64,000 bases of DNA, from positions 44,752-108,751 of the forward strand of contig NZ_JAFIDC010000002.1 of NCBI RefSeq assembly GCF_017052655.1, written 5' to 3'. Positions within the stretch are counted from its first letter, which is position 1; each line of letters opens with the position of its first letter. The translations under genes and the position numbers were made by a program. The notes beneath the pieces are model-generated. The model ran no database searches. It was not told the origin of the DNA and saw only the letters and a program-made list of their open reading frames with translations. Below, piece by piece: positions 44,716 to 54,613 of this stretch. This DNA comes from Acholeplasma equirhinis. Its GTDB lineage: Bacteria > Bacillota_I > Bacilli_A > Acholeplasmatales > Acholeplasmataceae.

Positions 44716-46461
44716 ATGGAAAATCGTATTCATTCAATTAATGGTCCAGTCGTAAAGGTTAAAAACTCAAACCAATTTTTAATGCTTGAGAAAGTATTTG
44801 TTGGGCCTAACAAATTAATGGGTGAAGTTATCTCCATTTCACATGAAGAAACTGTCATCCAAGTATATGAAACAACTACAGGATTAAAAATGGGTGATTT
44901 AGTTTACCCTACTGGTAATCTCGTTTCAGTGACATTAGGACCTGGTTTAATGTCTAATATTTTTGATGGTGTTCAAAGACCACTTTTAAAAATGGAAGAA
45001 CAAACTGGTTCATTTATTGAAGCAGGTAGTGAAGTTTCCGCACTTGATTTAGATAAAAAATGGGATGTTAAATTCCAAGTTAAACAAGGCGAATACTTAA
45101 AGGCTGGTAGCATTTTTGCAATTACACAAGAAACAAAATCAATTGCACATAAAATGATGATACCTCCAAACACAAAAGGTAAAGTTAAATCAGTTAAACC
45201 TGATGGTCTTTATACTGTAAACGAAGTCGTTTTAGAACTTGAAACAGAAAATGGTATTAAAGCACTTACTTTAAAACAAGAATGGCCAATTAAAAAACAA
45301 CGTCCAATTAAAGAACAACTCACACTTGATATCCCACTGATTACTGGTCAAAGAGTCATTGATGCACTCTTCCCAATCGCAAAAGGTGGTACAGCAGCAA
45401 TCCCTGGTGGATTTGGTACAGGTAAAACAATGTTACAACACCAATTCGCTAAATGGAGTGATGCAGATATTATTGTTTATATTGGTTGTGGTGAACGTGG
45501 TAATGAAATGACACAAGTTCTAGAAGAATTCCGTGCATTAATTGACCCAAGAACGAAACAATCTTTAATGGATCGTACAATTTTAATTGCAAACACTTCA
45601 AACATGCCAGTTGCAGCACGTGAAGCATCTATTTATACAGGGCTTACAATTGCTGAATATTACCGCGATATGGGTTATCATGTTGCGATTATGGCTGACT
45701 CAACCTCTCGTTGGGCAGAAGCGTTAAGAGAAATTTCAGGACGTTTAGAAGAAATGCCTGCAGAAGAAGGTTTCCCTGCATACCTACCTTCAAGAATTTC
45801 TCAATTCTATGAACGTGCAGGTTATGTTGAAAACTTAAATCATACAAATGGATCAGTAACAATTATTGGTGCAGTATCACCTCAAGGTTCTGACTTCTCA
45901 GAACCAGTGACACAGAATACTAAACGTTTTGTGAGATGCTTCTGGGCACTTGATAAAGCACTTGCTTATCAAAGACACTATGCAGCCATTAACTGGAACC
46001 AATCATATTCAGAATATTTCTATGACCTATTAAGTTGGTTTGATAATCAAGTTGATCCAAAATTCATGAAATATTCAAAACAAATTAAAGCGATTCTTTC
46101 AGAAGAAACAGCTCTAATGGAAGTTGTTAAATTAATTGGTAGCGATGTACTTCCCGATGATCAAAGATTAATTATTGAAATCGGTAAAGTCATTCGTTTC
46201 GGATTCTTACAACAAAACGCATTTGATGATGAAGATACTTATGTGCCACTTCAAAAACAATTAAAGATGATGGAAGTTATCTTACATCTACATGAAGCAG
46301 CATTTAAATTTATTAATAAAGGACGCGCTTTATCACTTATTATCGGATCAGGTATTTTTGATGAAGTCATCCAAATGAAATACACAATCAAAAATAGTGA
46401 ACTTGAAAAGTTTGAAGACTTAAAAGAAAAAATCACTCAAACGATTGAATCAATATTCTAA
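44716..46461 (+). CDS. V-type ATPase catalytic subunit A
   Basis: 581 residues, normal. Catalytic ATPase with P-loop GGFGTGKT, the family insertion (about 110-190), the Walker B region [20 protein letters not shown] and [27 protein letters not shown] (in two parts). It forms A3B3 with subunit B. AAGAAGG before the start. Confidence 0.97.
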   Translation: MENRIHSINGPVVKVKNSNQFLMLEKVFVGPNKLMGEVISISHEETVIQVYETTTGLKMGDLVYPTGNLVSVTLGPGLMSNIFDGVQRPLLKMEEQTGSFIEAGSEVSALDLDKKWDVKFQVKQGEYLKAGSIFAITQETKSIAHKMMIPPNTKGKVKSVKPDGLYTVNEVVLELETENGIKALTLKQEWPIKKQRPIKEQLTLDIPLITGQRVIDALFPIAKGGTAAIPGGFGTGKTMLQHQFAKWSDADIIVYIGCGERGNEMTQVLEEFRALIDPRTKQSLMDRTILIANTSNMPVAAREASIYTGLTIAEYYRDMGYHVAIMADSTSRWAEALREISGRLEEMPAEEGFPAYLPSRISQFYERAGYVENLNHTNGSVTIIGAVSPQGSDFSEPVTQNTKRFVRCFWALDKALAYQRHYAAINWNQSYSEYFYDLLSWFDNQVDPKFMKYSKQIKAILSEETALMEVVKLIGSDVLPDDQRLIIEIGKVIRFGFLQQNAFDDEDTYVPLQKQLKMMEVILHLHEAAFKFINKGRALSLIIGSGIFDEVIQMKYTIKNSELEKFEDLKEKITQTIESIF

Positions 46462-46476
46462 AGAGGAGGAAAAGTT

Positions 46477-47913
46477 ATGAGTTTACAATATGTAGGTTTA
46501 AAAGCAATTAACGGTCCCCTCATCTTTTTAGAAGGTGTTTCAAATGTTGGATATGAAGAAACTGTTGAAATCAAATTAGAAAATGGCGAAACTAGACATG
46601 GTCGCGTCATTCATATTGATGGTGATCGAGTTGCTATCCAAGTATTTGAAGGAACCGATGAAATGCGTTTAACTAAAACTAAGACTAAATTTTTAGGTAA
46701 ACCACTGATGATGGGTTTATCCAAAGAAGTTTTAGGTCGTACCTTTAATGGTGCTGGTTTACCAATTGATGATTTAGGTCCAGTTTTTTCAGAAAAACAA
46801 CTCGACATTAATGGTCTACCATTTAACCCAGTTAGCCGTGTATATCCAAGAAACTATATCCATACAGGTATTTCTGCTATTGATGCTTTAACAACATTAA
46901 TTAGAGGACAAAAATTACCAATCTTTACTGCAACCGGCCTAACACATAATGAGCTTGCAACTCAGCTTGTCAAACATGCTAAGATTGCAGATAGTAAAGA
47001 TGAAAAATTCTGTGTTGTTTTTGCAGCGATGGGTGTTAAACACGATGTTGCGAAATACTTTAGAACAGAATTTGAATCTTCACACGTTATGGACCGTGTT
47101 GTTATGTTCTTAAACCTAGCAAACGATCCAATTATTGAACGTATTTTAACACCACGTTGTGCCTTAACAACTGCTGAATATTTAGCATTTGAATTAGGCT
47201 ATCACGTACTTGTCATTATGACGGATATGACTGCTTACTGTGAAGCACTCCGTGAATTCTCATCTTCAAAAGGTGAAATTCCAGGACGTAAAGGTTATCC
47301 AGGTTATTTATACTCAGACCTTTCAAACCTTTATGAAAGAGCTGGTATGTTACATGGTAAAAAAGGATCTGTGACACAGATTCCAATTCTTACGATGCCA
47401 AATGAAGACATTACCCATCCAGTTCCTGACTTAACGGGATATATTACAGAAGGTCAAATCGTACTTGAAAAATCACTTAAACAAAAAGGTATTTTCCCAC
47501 CAATTGATATCTTGCCATCACTATCACGTTTAATGAAAGATGGTATTGGTAAAGATTTCACAAGAGAAGATCACTCTGCACTATCTAATCAACTCTTTGC
47601 ATCATACGCAAAGGTCGGTGAAGTTAAAGCACTTGCTTCTGTTGTTGGTGAGGATGAACTTTCTGAAGTTGATAAGAAATTTATGTTATTTGGTAAATTA
47701 TTTGAAAATCATTTCTTAAATCAAGGGGAAACTTCAAGAACACTTGATGAAACACTTGATTTAGGATGGGAATTACTTTCAATCTTACCAAAATCAGAAT
47801 TAACACGTCTTAAAGAATCAGACATCAATAAATATATTGATTCTGAAAAATCAATCAAGAAATTTAAATTACAACACGAAAATTTAGTTGATCGTATTAT
47901 TGGAAAGGTGTAA
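46477..47913 (+). CDS. V-type ATPase regulatory subunit B
   Basis: 478 residues, normal. No intact P-loop ([13 protein letters not shown] where A has a P-loop), as expected for [28 protein letters not shown] and [24 protein letters not shown] are family hallmarks. AGAGGAGG before the start. Confidence 0.97.
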   Translation: MSLQYVGLKAINGPLIFLEGVSNVGYEETVEIKLENGETRHGRVIHIDGDRVAIQVFEGTDEMRLTKTKTKFLGKPLMMGLSKEVLGRTFNGAGLPIDDLGPVFSEKQLDINGLPFNPVSRVYPRNYIHTGISAIDALTTLIRGQKLPIFTATGLTHNELATQLVKHAKIADSKDEKFCVVFAAMGVKHDVAKYFRTEFESSHVMDRVVMFLNLANDPIIERILTPRCALTTAEYLAFELGYHVLVIMTDMTAYCEALREFSSSKGEIPGRKGYPGYLYSDLSNLYERAGMLHGKKGSVTQIPILTMPNEDITHPVPDLTGYITEGQIVLEKSLKQKGIFPPIDILPSLSRLMKDGIGKDFTREDHSALSNQLFASYAKVGEVKALASVVGEDELSEVDKKFMLFGKLFENHFLNQGETSRTLDETLDLGWELLSILPKSELTRLKESDINKYIDSEKSIKKFKLQHENLVDRIIGKV

Positions 47914-47916
47914 CAA

Positions 47917-48522
47917 GTGTTAGGAGATTTAGCCCCAACCAAAGGTGCATTGTTAAGTTTAAAGAAATCTTATACATTAGCACGTACTGGTGAAAACTTA
48001 ATGGAACGTAAGAAGAATACGTTGATTCAAGAAATGCTTACACTCTTAAGTGAAGTTTCTGTGATTAGAAAACAAATCGAAGAAACTTATCAAAGAGCGT
48101 ATTTAGCATTGCAAGATGCAAACATTACATTAGGTATCGTGGGTGAAATCGCAAAAGCAATTCCTGTTGATAAGAACATTAAACTATCTTACCGTTCTGT
48201 GATGGGGGTTGACCTTCCAATTATTAATTACGAAAAAGCAAGAATTCGTCTATCTTACGGACTTAAATCTACAAACTCTAAGTTTGACTATGCATATCGT
48301 ATGTTTGGTGAAGCAAGAGATTTAACAATTAAACTTGCTGAAATAGATGCATCTGCATATCGCTTAGCGGATGCAATCCGTAAAAGTAGAACACGCTATA
48401 ATGCGTTAAAAAATATCGTGATTCCTGAAATTGAGACTAAGATTAAATCAATCACTGAAGTTTTAGAAGAACACGAACGTGAAGAGTTCATTAGATTAAA
48501 ACTGATTAAGAAAAACATCTAA
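47917..48522 (+). CDS. V-type ATPase rotor subunit D
   Basis: 201 residues, helical central-shaft subunit. PTKGALLSLKKSYTLARTG at the start matches the family, as does the Asn/Arg-rich C-terminal helix RKSRTRYNALKNIVIPE. The start is GTG 47917, 3 bases after the subunit B stop, with AAAGGTG in front. Last ATPase gene. Confidence 0.92.
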   Translation: MLGDLAPTKGALLSLKKSYTLARTGENLMERKKNTLIQEMLTLLSEVSVIRKQIEETYQRAYLALQDANITLGIVGEIAKAIPVDKNIKLSYRSVMGVDLPIINYEKARIRLSYGLKSTNSKFDYAYRMFGEARDLTIKLAEIDASAYRLADAIRKSRTRYNALKNIVIPEIETKIKSITEVLEEHEREEFIRLKLIKKNI

Positions 48523-48533
48523 GAGGTTGAATT

Positions 48534-49244
48534 TTGCAAAATAAAGGTTTTTGGTACTACTTAAAAAATACCTTATATTACGTATTCATTGGACTGCTGA
48601 TATTTATTATTGCAGTTTCTTTGTTTATCCCTCAAGGACTCGTTAAAGTTGCAGGATTTGGCTGGTACCGAGTCGTTTCAGACTCCATGGAACCCGTGAT
48701 TATGGTCGATGATTATATCGTTGTCGTTAGAAAGAATGACCCGGAAAATTTAGTAGAAGGTGATATCATCGTCTTTGAAACTTGGTTCTGGCATAATAAT
48801 GCGTATTCAAAAGATGTGGTTACACACCACTTTGGTGGTTTTACTGAAGAAGGTTATATCTTAACTTATCCACATTCTCAACATGATAAAGAAGATAAAA
48901 TCTATGACGAATGGAAAAAAGGTCCAGGTCAAATTTACAATTTAACTGTTGATGACCTACTTGGTGTCCATGTGTTAACAATTAAGTCAAATCAATTTAT
49001 CGGCTTTGTTACATTCTTATTTACAACACCAATTGGACTTACAATTGTTGCGATTAATTTTGGAGTCTTTATTGCAATCTATTACCTCGTAAAGAGTATG
49101 AAAGCAGAAAATAAAAAACTCGAAAATGAATCACAAAACAAAGCATCAGTTGATGAACAAGAAGTTCAAACACAAGAGTCAGAGAAAGAACAAATAGAAG
49201 ATTTAGAATCAGAAGAAGTTGAAGAAAATAAAGAGGATAATTGA
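48534..49244 (+). CDS. Type I signal peptidase, SipW/ER-like
   Basis: 236 residues. A membrane anchor (residues 13-34), catalytic Ser51 in VVSDSMEP and His98 in DVVTHHF, the ER-type Ser/His arrangement used by SipW instead of the bacterial Ser/Lys. A second helix (about 165-195) and an acidic Glu-rich tail follow. It would cut secreted non-lipidated proteins at the outer face. TTG 48534 is the start because AGAGGT is 7 bases before it and no ATG fits. It follows the ATPase genes by 11 bases and overlaps ung by 1. Confidence 0.85.
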   Translation: MQNKGFWYYLKNTLYYVFIGLLIFIIAVSLFIPQGLVKVAGFGWYRVVSDSMEPVIMVDDYIVVVRKNDPENLVEGDIIVFETWFWHNNAYSKDVVTHHFGGFTEEGYILTYPHSQHDKEDKIYDEWKKGPGQIYNLTVDDLLGVHVLTIKSNQFIGFVTFLFTTPIGLTIVAINFGVFIAIYYLVKSMKAENKKLENESQNKASVDEQEVQTQESEKEQIEDLESEEVEENKEDN

Positions 49245-49894
49245 TGACTTGGGAAGCTTTAATTGAAGCTGAACTTAAGAAACCATACTTTCAATCCTTG
49301 GTAGAATTTTTAAAGAATGAAGATAATGATAAGACGATCTATCCTAAAAAAGAAGACCGTCTTAATTGCTTTAAAATGACACCTATTGAAAACTTGAAAG
49401 TTGTATTAATTGGTCAAGACCCATATCACGGTGAAAACCAAGCACATGGGTTAAGTTTTTCTGTACTTTGTGAAAAACTACCACCAAGTTTGCATAATAT
49501 TTATCAAGAACTAGCTGATGATTTAGGGATTCCTAAATCAAAAAAAGGTGACCTTTCTTCCTGGGCATGTCAAGGTGTCCTACTTTTAAACACGATTTTA
49601 ACTGTTGAAGCACATAAACCTTTATCTCATAAAGGAAAAGGTTGGGAAGTATTTACATTAGAAGTGATTAAATTTATAAATGAACTTGATCAACCGATTG
49701 TCTTTATACTTTGGGGCTCACACGCTCAAAGTTTTAAAAAGTATTTAACAAATAAAAAACATTTAATCATTGAATCACCTCATCCATCGCCGCTTTCCAG
49801 TTATCGAGGATTCTTTGGTTCAAAACCATTTTCAAAAACAAATGACTTTTTAATAAATCATAATGTAAAACCCATCGATTGGGAGATTAAATAG
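49244..49894 (+). CDS. ung: Uracil-DNA glycosylase
   Basis: Removes uracil from DNA. 216 residues. Catalytic Asp59 in GQDPYHG, the aromatic pocket LSFSV and the C-terminal HPSPLSSYRGFFG with the catalytic His. The start ATG 49244 overlaps the preceding stop (TGATG). A dUTPase encoded at 54145 acts in the same uracil-avoidance task. Confidence 0.96.
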   Translation: MTWEALIEAELKKPYFQSLVEFLKNEDNDKTIYPKKEDRLNCFKMTPIENLKVVLIGQDPYHGENQAHGLSFSVLCEKLPPSLHNIYQELADDLGIPKSKKGDLSSWACQGVLLLNTILTVEAHKPLSHKGKGWEVFTLEVIKFINELDQPIVFILWGSHAQSFKKYLTNKKHLIIESPHPSPLSSYRGFFGSKPFSKTNDFLINHNVKPIDWEIK

Positions 49895-49910
49895 ATTATA
49901 ATTAAAGGAA

Positions 49911-50001
49911 ACAGAGTAGGGGATATGCGTTAAGTGTCTACTGACGGGAAAGATCAGTAGAACGAACAGAGAAATCTGGCGGTATATCTTCGCATCCGCT
50001 G
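49911..50001 (+). promoter_or_regulatory. Tetrahydrofolate (THF) riboswitch
   Basis: The order of conserved blocks AGAGTAGGGGATATGCGTTAAG, CTACTGACGGGAAAGATCAGTAG (given here in pieces under 20 each), GAACAGAGAAATCTGGCGGT and GCATCCGCT matches the THF riboswitch that precedes folT in Firmicutes, including GCGTTAAGTG and the closing GCATCCGCT. It reduces folT expression when folate is plentiful. A G-U-rich hairpin just downstream (about 50013-50032) overlaps the ribosome binding site and may be the expression platform. Confidence 0.93.
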
Positions 50002-50039
50002 TATTTAAAGTGGATCTCTTGTTAAGGGGGTCTTTTTAT

Positions 50040-50609
50040 ATGATTCAAAAAGAATTAAGAAAACTTACATTAGCAGCAACTTTGACTGCTTTATCAATTG
50101 TTTTAGATATTATGTTTAAATCAATCATTCCTGCGAACATCCAATTTGGATTACCATATTATGCAATTCCACTTGTGATAGGTTCGCTTGTTTTAGGACC
50201 GCATTATGGAGCGGTTATGGGATTTATGTCCGACCTGATTGGATTTTACTCAAACTCGGGTGGTTTTACATATGATCCGATCTATGCACTTCAAGCTGTG
50301 ATGTGGGGTGTAATTCCTTATTTAATTGCACGACGCAATTCAGGTTGGGCAAGAATAGGGATTGCTGTCCTTGTTTCACATCTTTTTGCAACATTCTGCT
50401 CAAGTCTTGCAGATTTTGTAGGAACATACGTTTGGACAGATGGAAATATTGATGCATCTTTTGCAAGGGTGGGACTATTCTTACCACTTAGACTTTATAT
50501 GTTACCAGTAAACACGGTGATTATTACAGCAGTAACATACTTTACCAATCAAAGATTAGAACCAGTTTATACTGACTTTATTGGTAAAGTCACAATTAAA
50601 GAAAATTAG
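50040..50609 (+). CDS. folT: Folate ECF transporter S component FolT
   Basis: 189 residues, about six membrane helices. FolT-type text is seen in LTLAATLTALSIVLDIMFK, LPYYAIPLVIGSLVLGPHYGAVMGFMSDL and YALQAVMWGVIPYLIARR. It binds folate and works with a shared ECF energising module not in this window. ATG 50040 is chosen with AAGGGGG 9 bases before; an upstream frame from 50010 lies in the riboswitch platform. Folate import fits trmFO and other folate-dependent steps nearby. Confidence 0.9.
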   Translation: MIQKELRKLTLAATLTALSIVLDIMFKSIIPANIQFGLPYYAIPLVIGSLVLGPHYGAVMGFMSDLIGFYSNSGGFTYDPIYALQAVMWGVIPYLIARRNSGWARIGIAVLVSHLFATFCSSLADFVGTYVWTDGNIDASFARVGLFLPLRLYMLPVNTVIITAVTYFTNQRLEPVYTDFIGKVTIKEN

Positions 50610-50617
50610 GCAAAGAA

Positions 50618-50657
50618 AAAAAGCACTAGAGCGAACTAATTCGAGCTAGTGCTTTTT
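50618..50657. terminator. Bidirectional terminator between folT and the aquaporin gene
   Basis: AAAAAGCACTAG pairs with CTAGTGCTTTTTT, with a second small stem inside; A and T runs on both sides. Confidence 0.88.
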
Positions 50658-50669
50658 TGTTAGCTTAAT

Positions 50670-51335
50670 TTAAGCTGCTTCTGAATTTGAGATTAAAGGT
50701 TGTGCAATTGCAGCAAGTAAACCACCGAGCATTGGACCTAAAATAAAGAAGAATAATTGAGGTAATGCAGCAGGGTTTGCTGAGAATAATGCTGGGCCGA
50801 TTGAACGTGCAGGGTTTAATGATGCATTTGTTAATGGACCTGACATGTAAATTAAGGCAGCAAGTGTTAAACCGATAATTAAACCTGCAACTGAAGATAA
50901 GTTTTTATCTTTAGATACTTTTAAGATGACTGTTATAAAGATAAATGTTACAAAGATTTCAACTAAAGTACCAATTAAATAAGCCATTTGACCAGATGCT
51001 GAAGGTAGTGTAAATGTATTTGAAGCAAGTGAAGTGTTCGCACCGAGGAAACCAACTAAGACTAAGCTTGCAACAATACCTCCTAATACTTGGAATAAGC
51101 TATAGAATGCAAAATCCTTCCAAGATAATCTTTTTGATAATGCCATAGCAAATGATACTGCTGGGTTAAAGTGTGCACCTGAAGATGCCCCAAAAACATA
51201 GATCATTGCCATAAGGATTAAACCGAATGCTAATCCGATGTTAGTTAGGAAACCAGATACAACACCAGCACCACAACCAACTAAAACGAGTACAAATGTA
51301 CCAATAAATTCATGTAGATATAATTTAATTTTCAT
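50670..51335 (-). CDS. Aquaporin / glycerol facilitator family (MIP) channel
   Basis: 221 residues with six membrane helices and both NPA boxes: SGAHFNPAVSF and ASLNPARSIGPAL. The second loop residues resemble water-selective aquaporins (Arg after NPA, small side chain) more than GlpF; glycerol transport cannot be excluded. Length is normal. Single-gene unit on the minus strand with AAAGGAG before the start. Confidence 0.92.
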   Translation of the reverse strand: MKIKLYLHEFIGTFVLVLVGCGAGVVSGFLTNIGLAFGLILMAMIYVFGASSGAHFNPAVSFAMALSKRLSWKDFAFYSLFQVLGGIVASLVLVGFLGANTSLASNTFTLPSASGQMAYLIGTLVEIFVTFIFITVILKVSKDKNLSSVAGLIIGLTLAALIYMSGPLTNASLNPARSIGPALFSANPAALPQLFFFILGPMLGGLLAAIAQPLISNSEAA

Positions 51336-51401
51336 GAGAGTTCTCCTTTCTGTAATATTATAACTTTTTAAAACCCATTTTGCACGCTAAAGGTTCTAAC
51401 A

Positions 51402-51410
51402 TGTTATAAT
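51402..51410 (+). promoter_or_regulatory. Extended -10 before trmFO
   Basis: TG-T-TATAAT at 51402-51410, 16 bases before trmFO; TTGCAC at 51380-51385 is too far (19 bases) to be a good -35. Confidence 0.5.
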
Positions 51411-51425
51411 TGAACTGGTGAAATT

Positions 51426-52712
51426 ATGATAAAAATTATAGGTGCAGGTTTAGCAGGCAGCGAAGCTGCTTGGTATCTTGCGAATAAAGGTTTAAAAGTT
51501 AAATTGTATGAAATGAGACCGATTAAAATGACTCCTGCCCATGTGACAGGTAATTTTGCTGAACTTGTATGTTCAAACTCATTTAGAAGTGATGATCCAT
51601 TGAATGCAGTTGGATTATTAAAAGAAGAAATGACTATGTTAGGATCCCTCGTTATGAAGAGTGGTAGAATGCATAGCCTACCAGCAGGTAGTTCTTTAGC
51701 AGTTGATAGAGTAGGTTTTTCTGAATATATTACAGAAGAAATTAAGAAACATCCAAATATTGAAATTGTAAATGAAGAAGTGACAGAAATTAGCGAAGAT
51801 GATTATGTTATTATTGCTACTGGTCCATTAATTTCTGATAAACTCTCAGAATTTATAAGAAAGAAATTAGATCAAGATTCGCTTCATTTCTTTGATGCTG
51901 TTGCACCAATTATTGCAGCAGATTCAATTGACATGTCAAAAGCGTATTTAAAGAGTCGTTACGATAAAGGTGAAGCAGCTTATTTAAACTGTCCAATGTC
52001 AAAAGAAGAGTATGATGCTTTTTATGAGGCTTTAATGTCTGCAGAAAAAGTTCAACCTAAAGACTTTGAACATAATGTTTTTGAAGGTTGTATGCCAGTT
52101 GAAGAAATGGCGTTTCGTGGGAAAGATACACTTTTATTTGGACCACTAAAACCAGTTGGACTTGAAAAGCCAGATGGTACTATGCCATATGCAGTTGTTC
52201 AATTACGTCAAGATGATGCAAATAAAACAATGTATAACATGGTTGGCTTCCAAACATCACTAAAATGGGGAGACCAAAAACGATTAATTCAAATGATTCC
52301 AGGATTAGAAAATGCTGAAATCTTACGTTATGGTGTTATTCATAGAAATAGTTACATTGAAGGACCAAAAGTACTACAAAATGGTTATCAAGTTAAGCAA
52401 GTTCCAAAATGGTTTTTTGCAGGACAAGTCTCAGGTGTTGAAGGATATGTTGAATCCGCATCGTCAGGTATTACAGCTGCAATTTCAATGCATCAACTGA
52501 TTACTAAAGGAGAATTTGAACCATTACCTAAAGATTCTATGATGGGAGCTATGGCACTTTATGTATCAAGTTATCATCATACATTCGTTCCAATGAATGC
52601 AAATTTTGGATTACTTGATGAAATTAGAGCTAAAAAACAAGATCGTAAACAGTTTTATCATGACCGTGCAATTTCTGCTTTAGAAGCATATATTAAGGCG
52701 AATATATCATAA
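51426..52712 (+). CDS. trmFO: tRNA (uracil-54) methyltransferase TrmFO
   Basis: Flavoprotein that makes m5U54 in tRNA using methylenetetrahydrofolate. N-terminal FAD-binding IGAGLAGSEAAWYLANKG, then CSNSFRSDDP, and the C-terminal YVESASSGITAAISMH. 428 residues, normal. The gene order trmFO-xer is common in Firmicutes. Its folate need fits the THF-riboswitch-controlled folT 2 kb upstream. Confidence 0.97.
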   Translation: MIKIIGAGLAGSEAAWYLANKGLKVKLYEMRPIKMTPAHVTGNFAELVCSNSFRSDDPLNAVGLLKEEMTMLGSLVMKSGRMHSLPAGSSLAVDRVGFSEYITEEIKKHPNIEIVNEEVTEISEDDYVIIATGPLISDKLSEFIRKKLDQDSLHFFDAVAPIIAADSIDMSKAYLKSRYDKGEAAYLNCPMSKEEYDAFYEALMSAEKVQPKDFEHNVFEGCMPVEEMAFRGKDTLLFGPLKPVGLEKPDGTMPYAVVQLRQDDANKTMYNMVGFQTSLKWGDQKRLIQMIPGLENAEILRYGVIHRNSYIEGPKVLQNGYQVKQVPKWFFAGQVSGVEGYVESASSGITAAISMHQLITKGEFEPLPKDSMMGAMALYVSSYHHTFVPMNANFGLLDEIRAKKQDRKQFYHDRAISALEAYIKANIS

Positions 52713-52714
52713 AC

Positions 52715-53632
52715 ATGGTAGAGAATCTCTATAAAGATTATCTTCTTGTTGAAAAGAATTATTCGTTAGACACGGTCAAGAGTTATTTGAATGACATTGA
52801 ATCATTCAAAAACTTTTTAATGAATGAAGGATTAGCTAAAGATTTACTCGATGCAAGACGTGAACGTTTAGCAAGAAATTTTATTTCTTATTTAGATAAT
52901 CAAAACTTTAGTAAAAAAACAATCGCAAGAAAGATTTCAGGACTCAAGCATTTCTATCAATTCTTAGTTGACAGAAACCTAATTGATGTCAACATTTTTC
53001 TTACGGTTAAAACACCTAAAATTCCTAAAAAGTTACCACATACGATTGATGATGATGCGATTAACTATTTATTTAACTCAATCCAAAAAGATAAACCATT
53101 AGGATTTAGAAATTATTTAATCTTAGATTTACTTTATAGTTGTGGACTTCGAGCAAGTGAAATTGTTGGACTTGAAATCGGTGATATTTATTTATCTAGT
53201 GGTCAAATTTTAGTTCATGGAAAAGGTTCTAAAGACCGTTATGTACCAATCCATGACAAACTTGCTGAGACACTTAAACATTATTTATCTTATACAAGAG
53301 TCAGTTTACTTGCTAAAGGTGATGACACCTTTCAAAAGAAACTGTTAATTAATTATAAAGGTACACCATTAACAGAGCGTGGACTACGTGTTATTTTGAA
53401 TGACATCATTAAACAAAGTGGTGAAACTTATAAGATTCATCCACATATGTTGCGTCACGCATTCGCAACCACATTACTGAATCATGGAGCAGATTTAAGA
53501 GTTGTTCAAGAATTACTTGGACACACCCATCTTAAATCAACACAAGTTTATACCCATGTATCGAGTGAAGTATTAAAAGAAAAATATAAAAACACACATC
53601 CAAGGATGATCAACAATGAAAAAAATAAGTGA
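52715..53632 (+). CDS. xerC: Tyrosine recombinase XerC/CodV-like
   Basis: Site-specific recombinase for chromosome dimer resolution. N-terminal SAM-like domain (residues about 1-95) and catalytic domain with Arg in YSCGLRASE, HGKGSKDRYVPI, HxxR in HPHMLRHAFAT, His in LGHTHLKST and the nucleophile Tyr in TQVYTHVS. 305 residues. Naming C rather than D follows the linkage to trmFO. It ends overlapping the next gene by 17 bases. Confidence 0.92.
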   Translation: MVENLYKDYLLVEKNYSLDTVKSYLNDIESFKNFLMNEGLAKDLLDARRERLARNFISYLDNQNFSKKTIARKISGLKHFYQFLVDRNLIDVNIFLTVKTPKIPKKLPHTIDDDAINYLFNSIQKDKPLGFRNYLILDLLYSCGLRASEIVGLEIGDIYLSSGQILVHGKGSKDRYVPIHDKLAETLKHYLSYTRVSLLAKGDDTFQKKLLINYKGTPLTERGLRVILNDIIKQSGETYKIHPHMLRHAFATTLLNHGADLRVVQELLGHTHLKSTQVYTHVSSEVLKEKYKNTHPRMINNEKNK

Positions 53633-54152
53633 TATTATCATTGAAGATGGTACAGAAAATTTAACAATCACTAAAAAAAGAGAAACTGTTCGTGGTATTA
53701 TCGTAAAAGATAATAAAATTCTAATGGTTTATTCTAAACAGTTTTTAGACTTTACATTTCCAGGTGGTGGTGCAAAGTTGGGTGAAACACATTATGACTC
53801 ACTTCTACGTGAGTTAAATGAAGAATTAGGTGCCAAAGAAATCTTTAATATGAAACCATTTGGATATATTGAAGAAAAACGATTTGGTATAAATATGACA
53901 GATTCTGTTTATCTACAAACATCGTATTATTACTTTGTAGAGATTGATGCAATTGGTGAACAAAACTTAATGGAACGTGAAAAAATGCACGGTGTTGAAC
54001 CAACTTGGGTCACAATTGATGAAGCAATCAAACAAAATCTACATGCCATAAACACATATCATCATCATAAGGGTATGAAAACAGTCTTACCACGTGAGAT
54101 GATAGTACTTGAAAAATTAAAAGATTATTTAAAGGGGTTAAACGATGCGTAA
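53616..54152 (+). CDS. Nudix hydrolase
   Basis: 178 residues. Complete Nudix box GGAKLGETHYDSLLRELNEELG (residues about 50-70, read as Gx5Ex7REUxEExGU). It hydrolyses a nucleoside diphosphate linked to another group; the substrate cannot be told. The adjacent dut gene suggests nucleotide-pool cleaning. The start lies within the end of xerC and is coupled. Confidence 0.9.
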   Translation: MKKISDIIIEDGTENLTITKKRETVRGIIVKDNKILMVYSKQFLDFTFPGGGAKLGETHYDSLLRELNEELGAKEIFNMKPFGYIEEKRFGINMTDSVYLQTSYYYFVEIDAIGEQNLMEREKMHGVEPTWVTIDEAIKQNLHAINTYHHHKGMKTVLPREMIVLEKLKDYLKGLNDA

Positions 54153-54585
54153 ATTTGAAATCATTGAAGCATATAAAGATAAATACATCAACATACCACG
54201 CCGTGCAACAAAACATTCAGCAGGTTATGATATTGAAACTGCTGAAGATATCACAATCGCACCAGGTCAAATTGTTAAAGTTCCAACAGGACTTAAAGTC
54301 ACAATGCCTGAAGATGAGGCACTCTTTGTATATCCAAGATCATCATTAGGCATTAAACTTAATTTGATTATGTCAAATGCAGTTGGTGTAGTTGATAGTG
54401 ATTACTACAACAATAAAGACAATGAAGGTCATTTATTAATTCCAATTCTTAACTTTGGTAAAGAAGTTGTCCACCTTAAAAAAGGTGACCGAATTGCACA
54501 AGGTATTTTTCATAAGTTTTACACGACAGACGATGATGTTGTAGCTGGTGAAAGATTAGGCGGATTTGGTAGTTCAGGTAAATAA
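54145..54585 (+). CDS. dut: dUTP diphosphatase
   Basis: Trimeric dUTPase, 146 residues. The five motifs are visible: HSAGYDIET, YPRSSLGIK, NAVGVVDSDYYN, KKGDRIAQGIF and LGGFGSSGK. Motif 5 ends in SSG instead of the common STG. AAAGGGG before the start. Pairs with Ung (49244) to keep uracil out of DNA. Confidence 0.95.
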   Translation: MRKFEIIEAYKDKYINIPRRATKHSAGYDIETAEDITIAPGQIVKVPTGLKVTMPEDEALFVYPRSSLGIKLNLIMSNAVGVVDSDYYNNKDNEGHLLIPILNFGKEVVHLKKGDRIAQGIFHKFYTTDDDVVAGERLGGFGSSGK

Positions 54586-54613
54586 ATTAGGTTTAAAAAA
54601 TAGTGAGGAAAAA

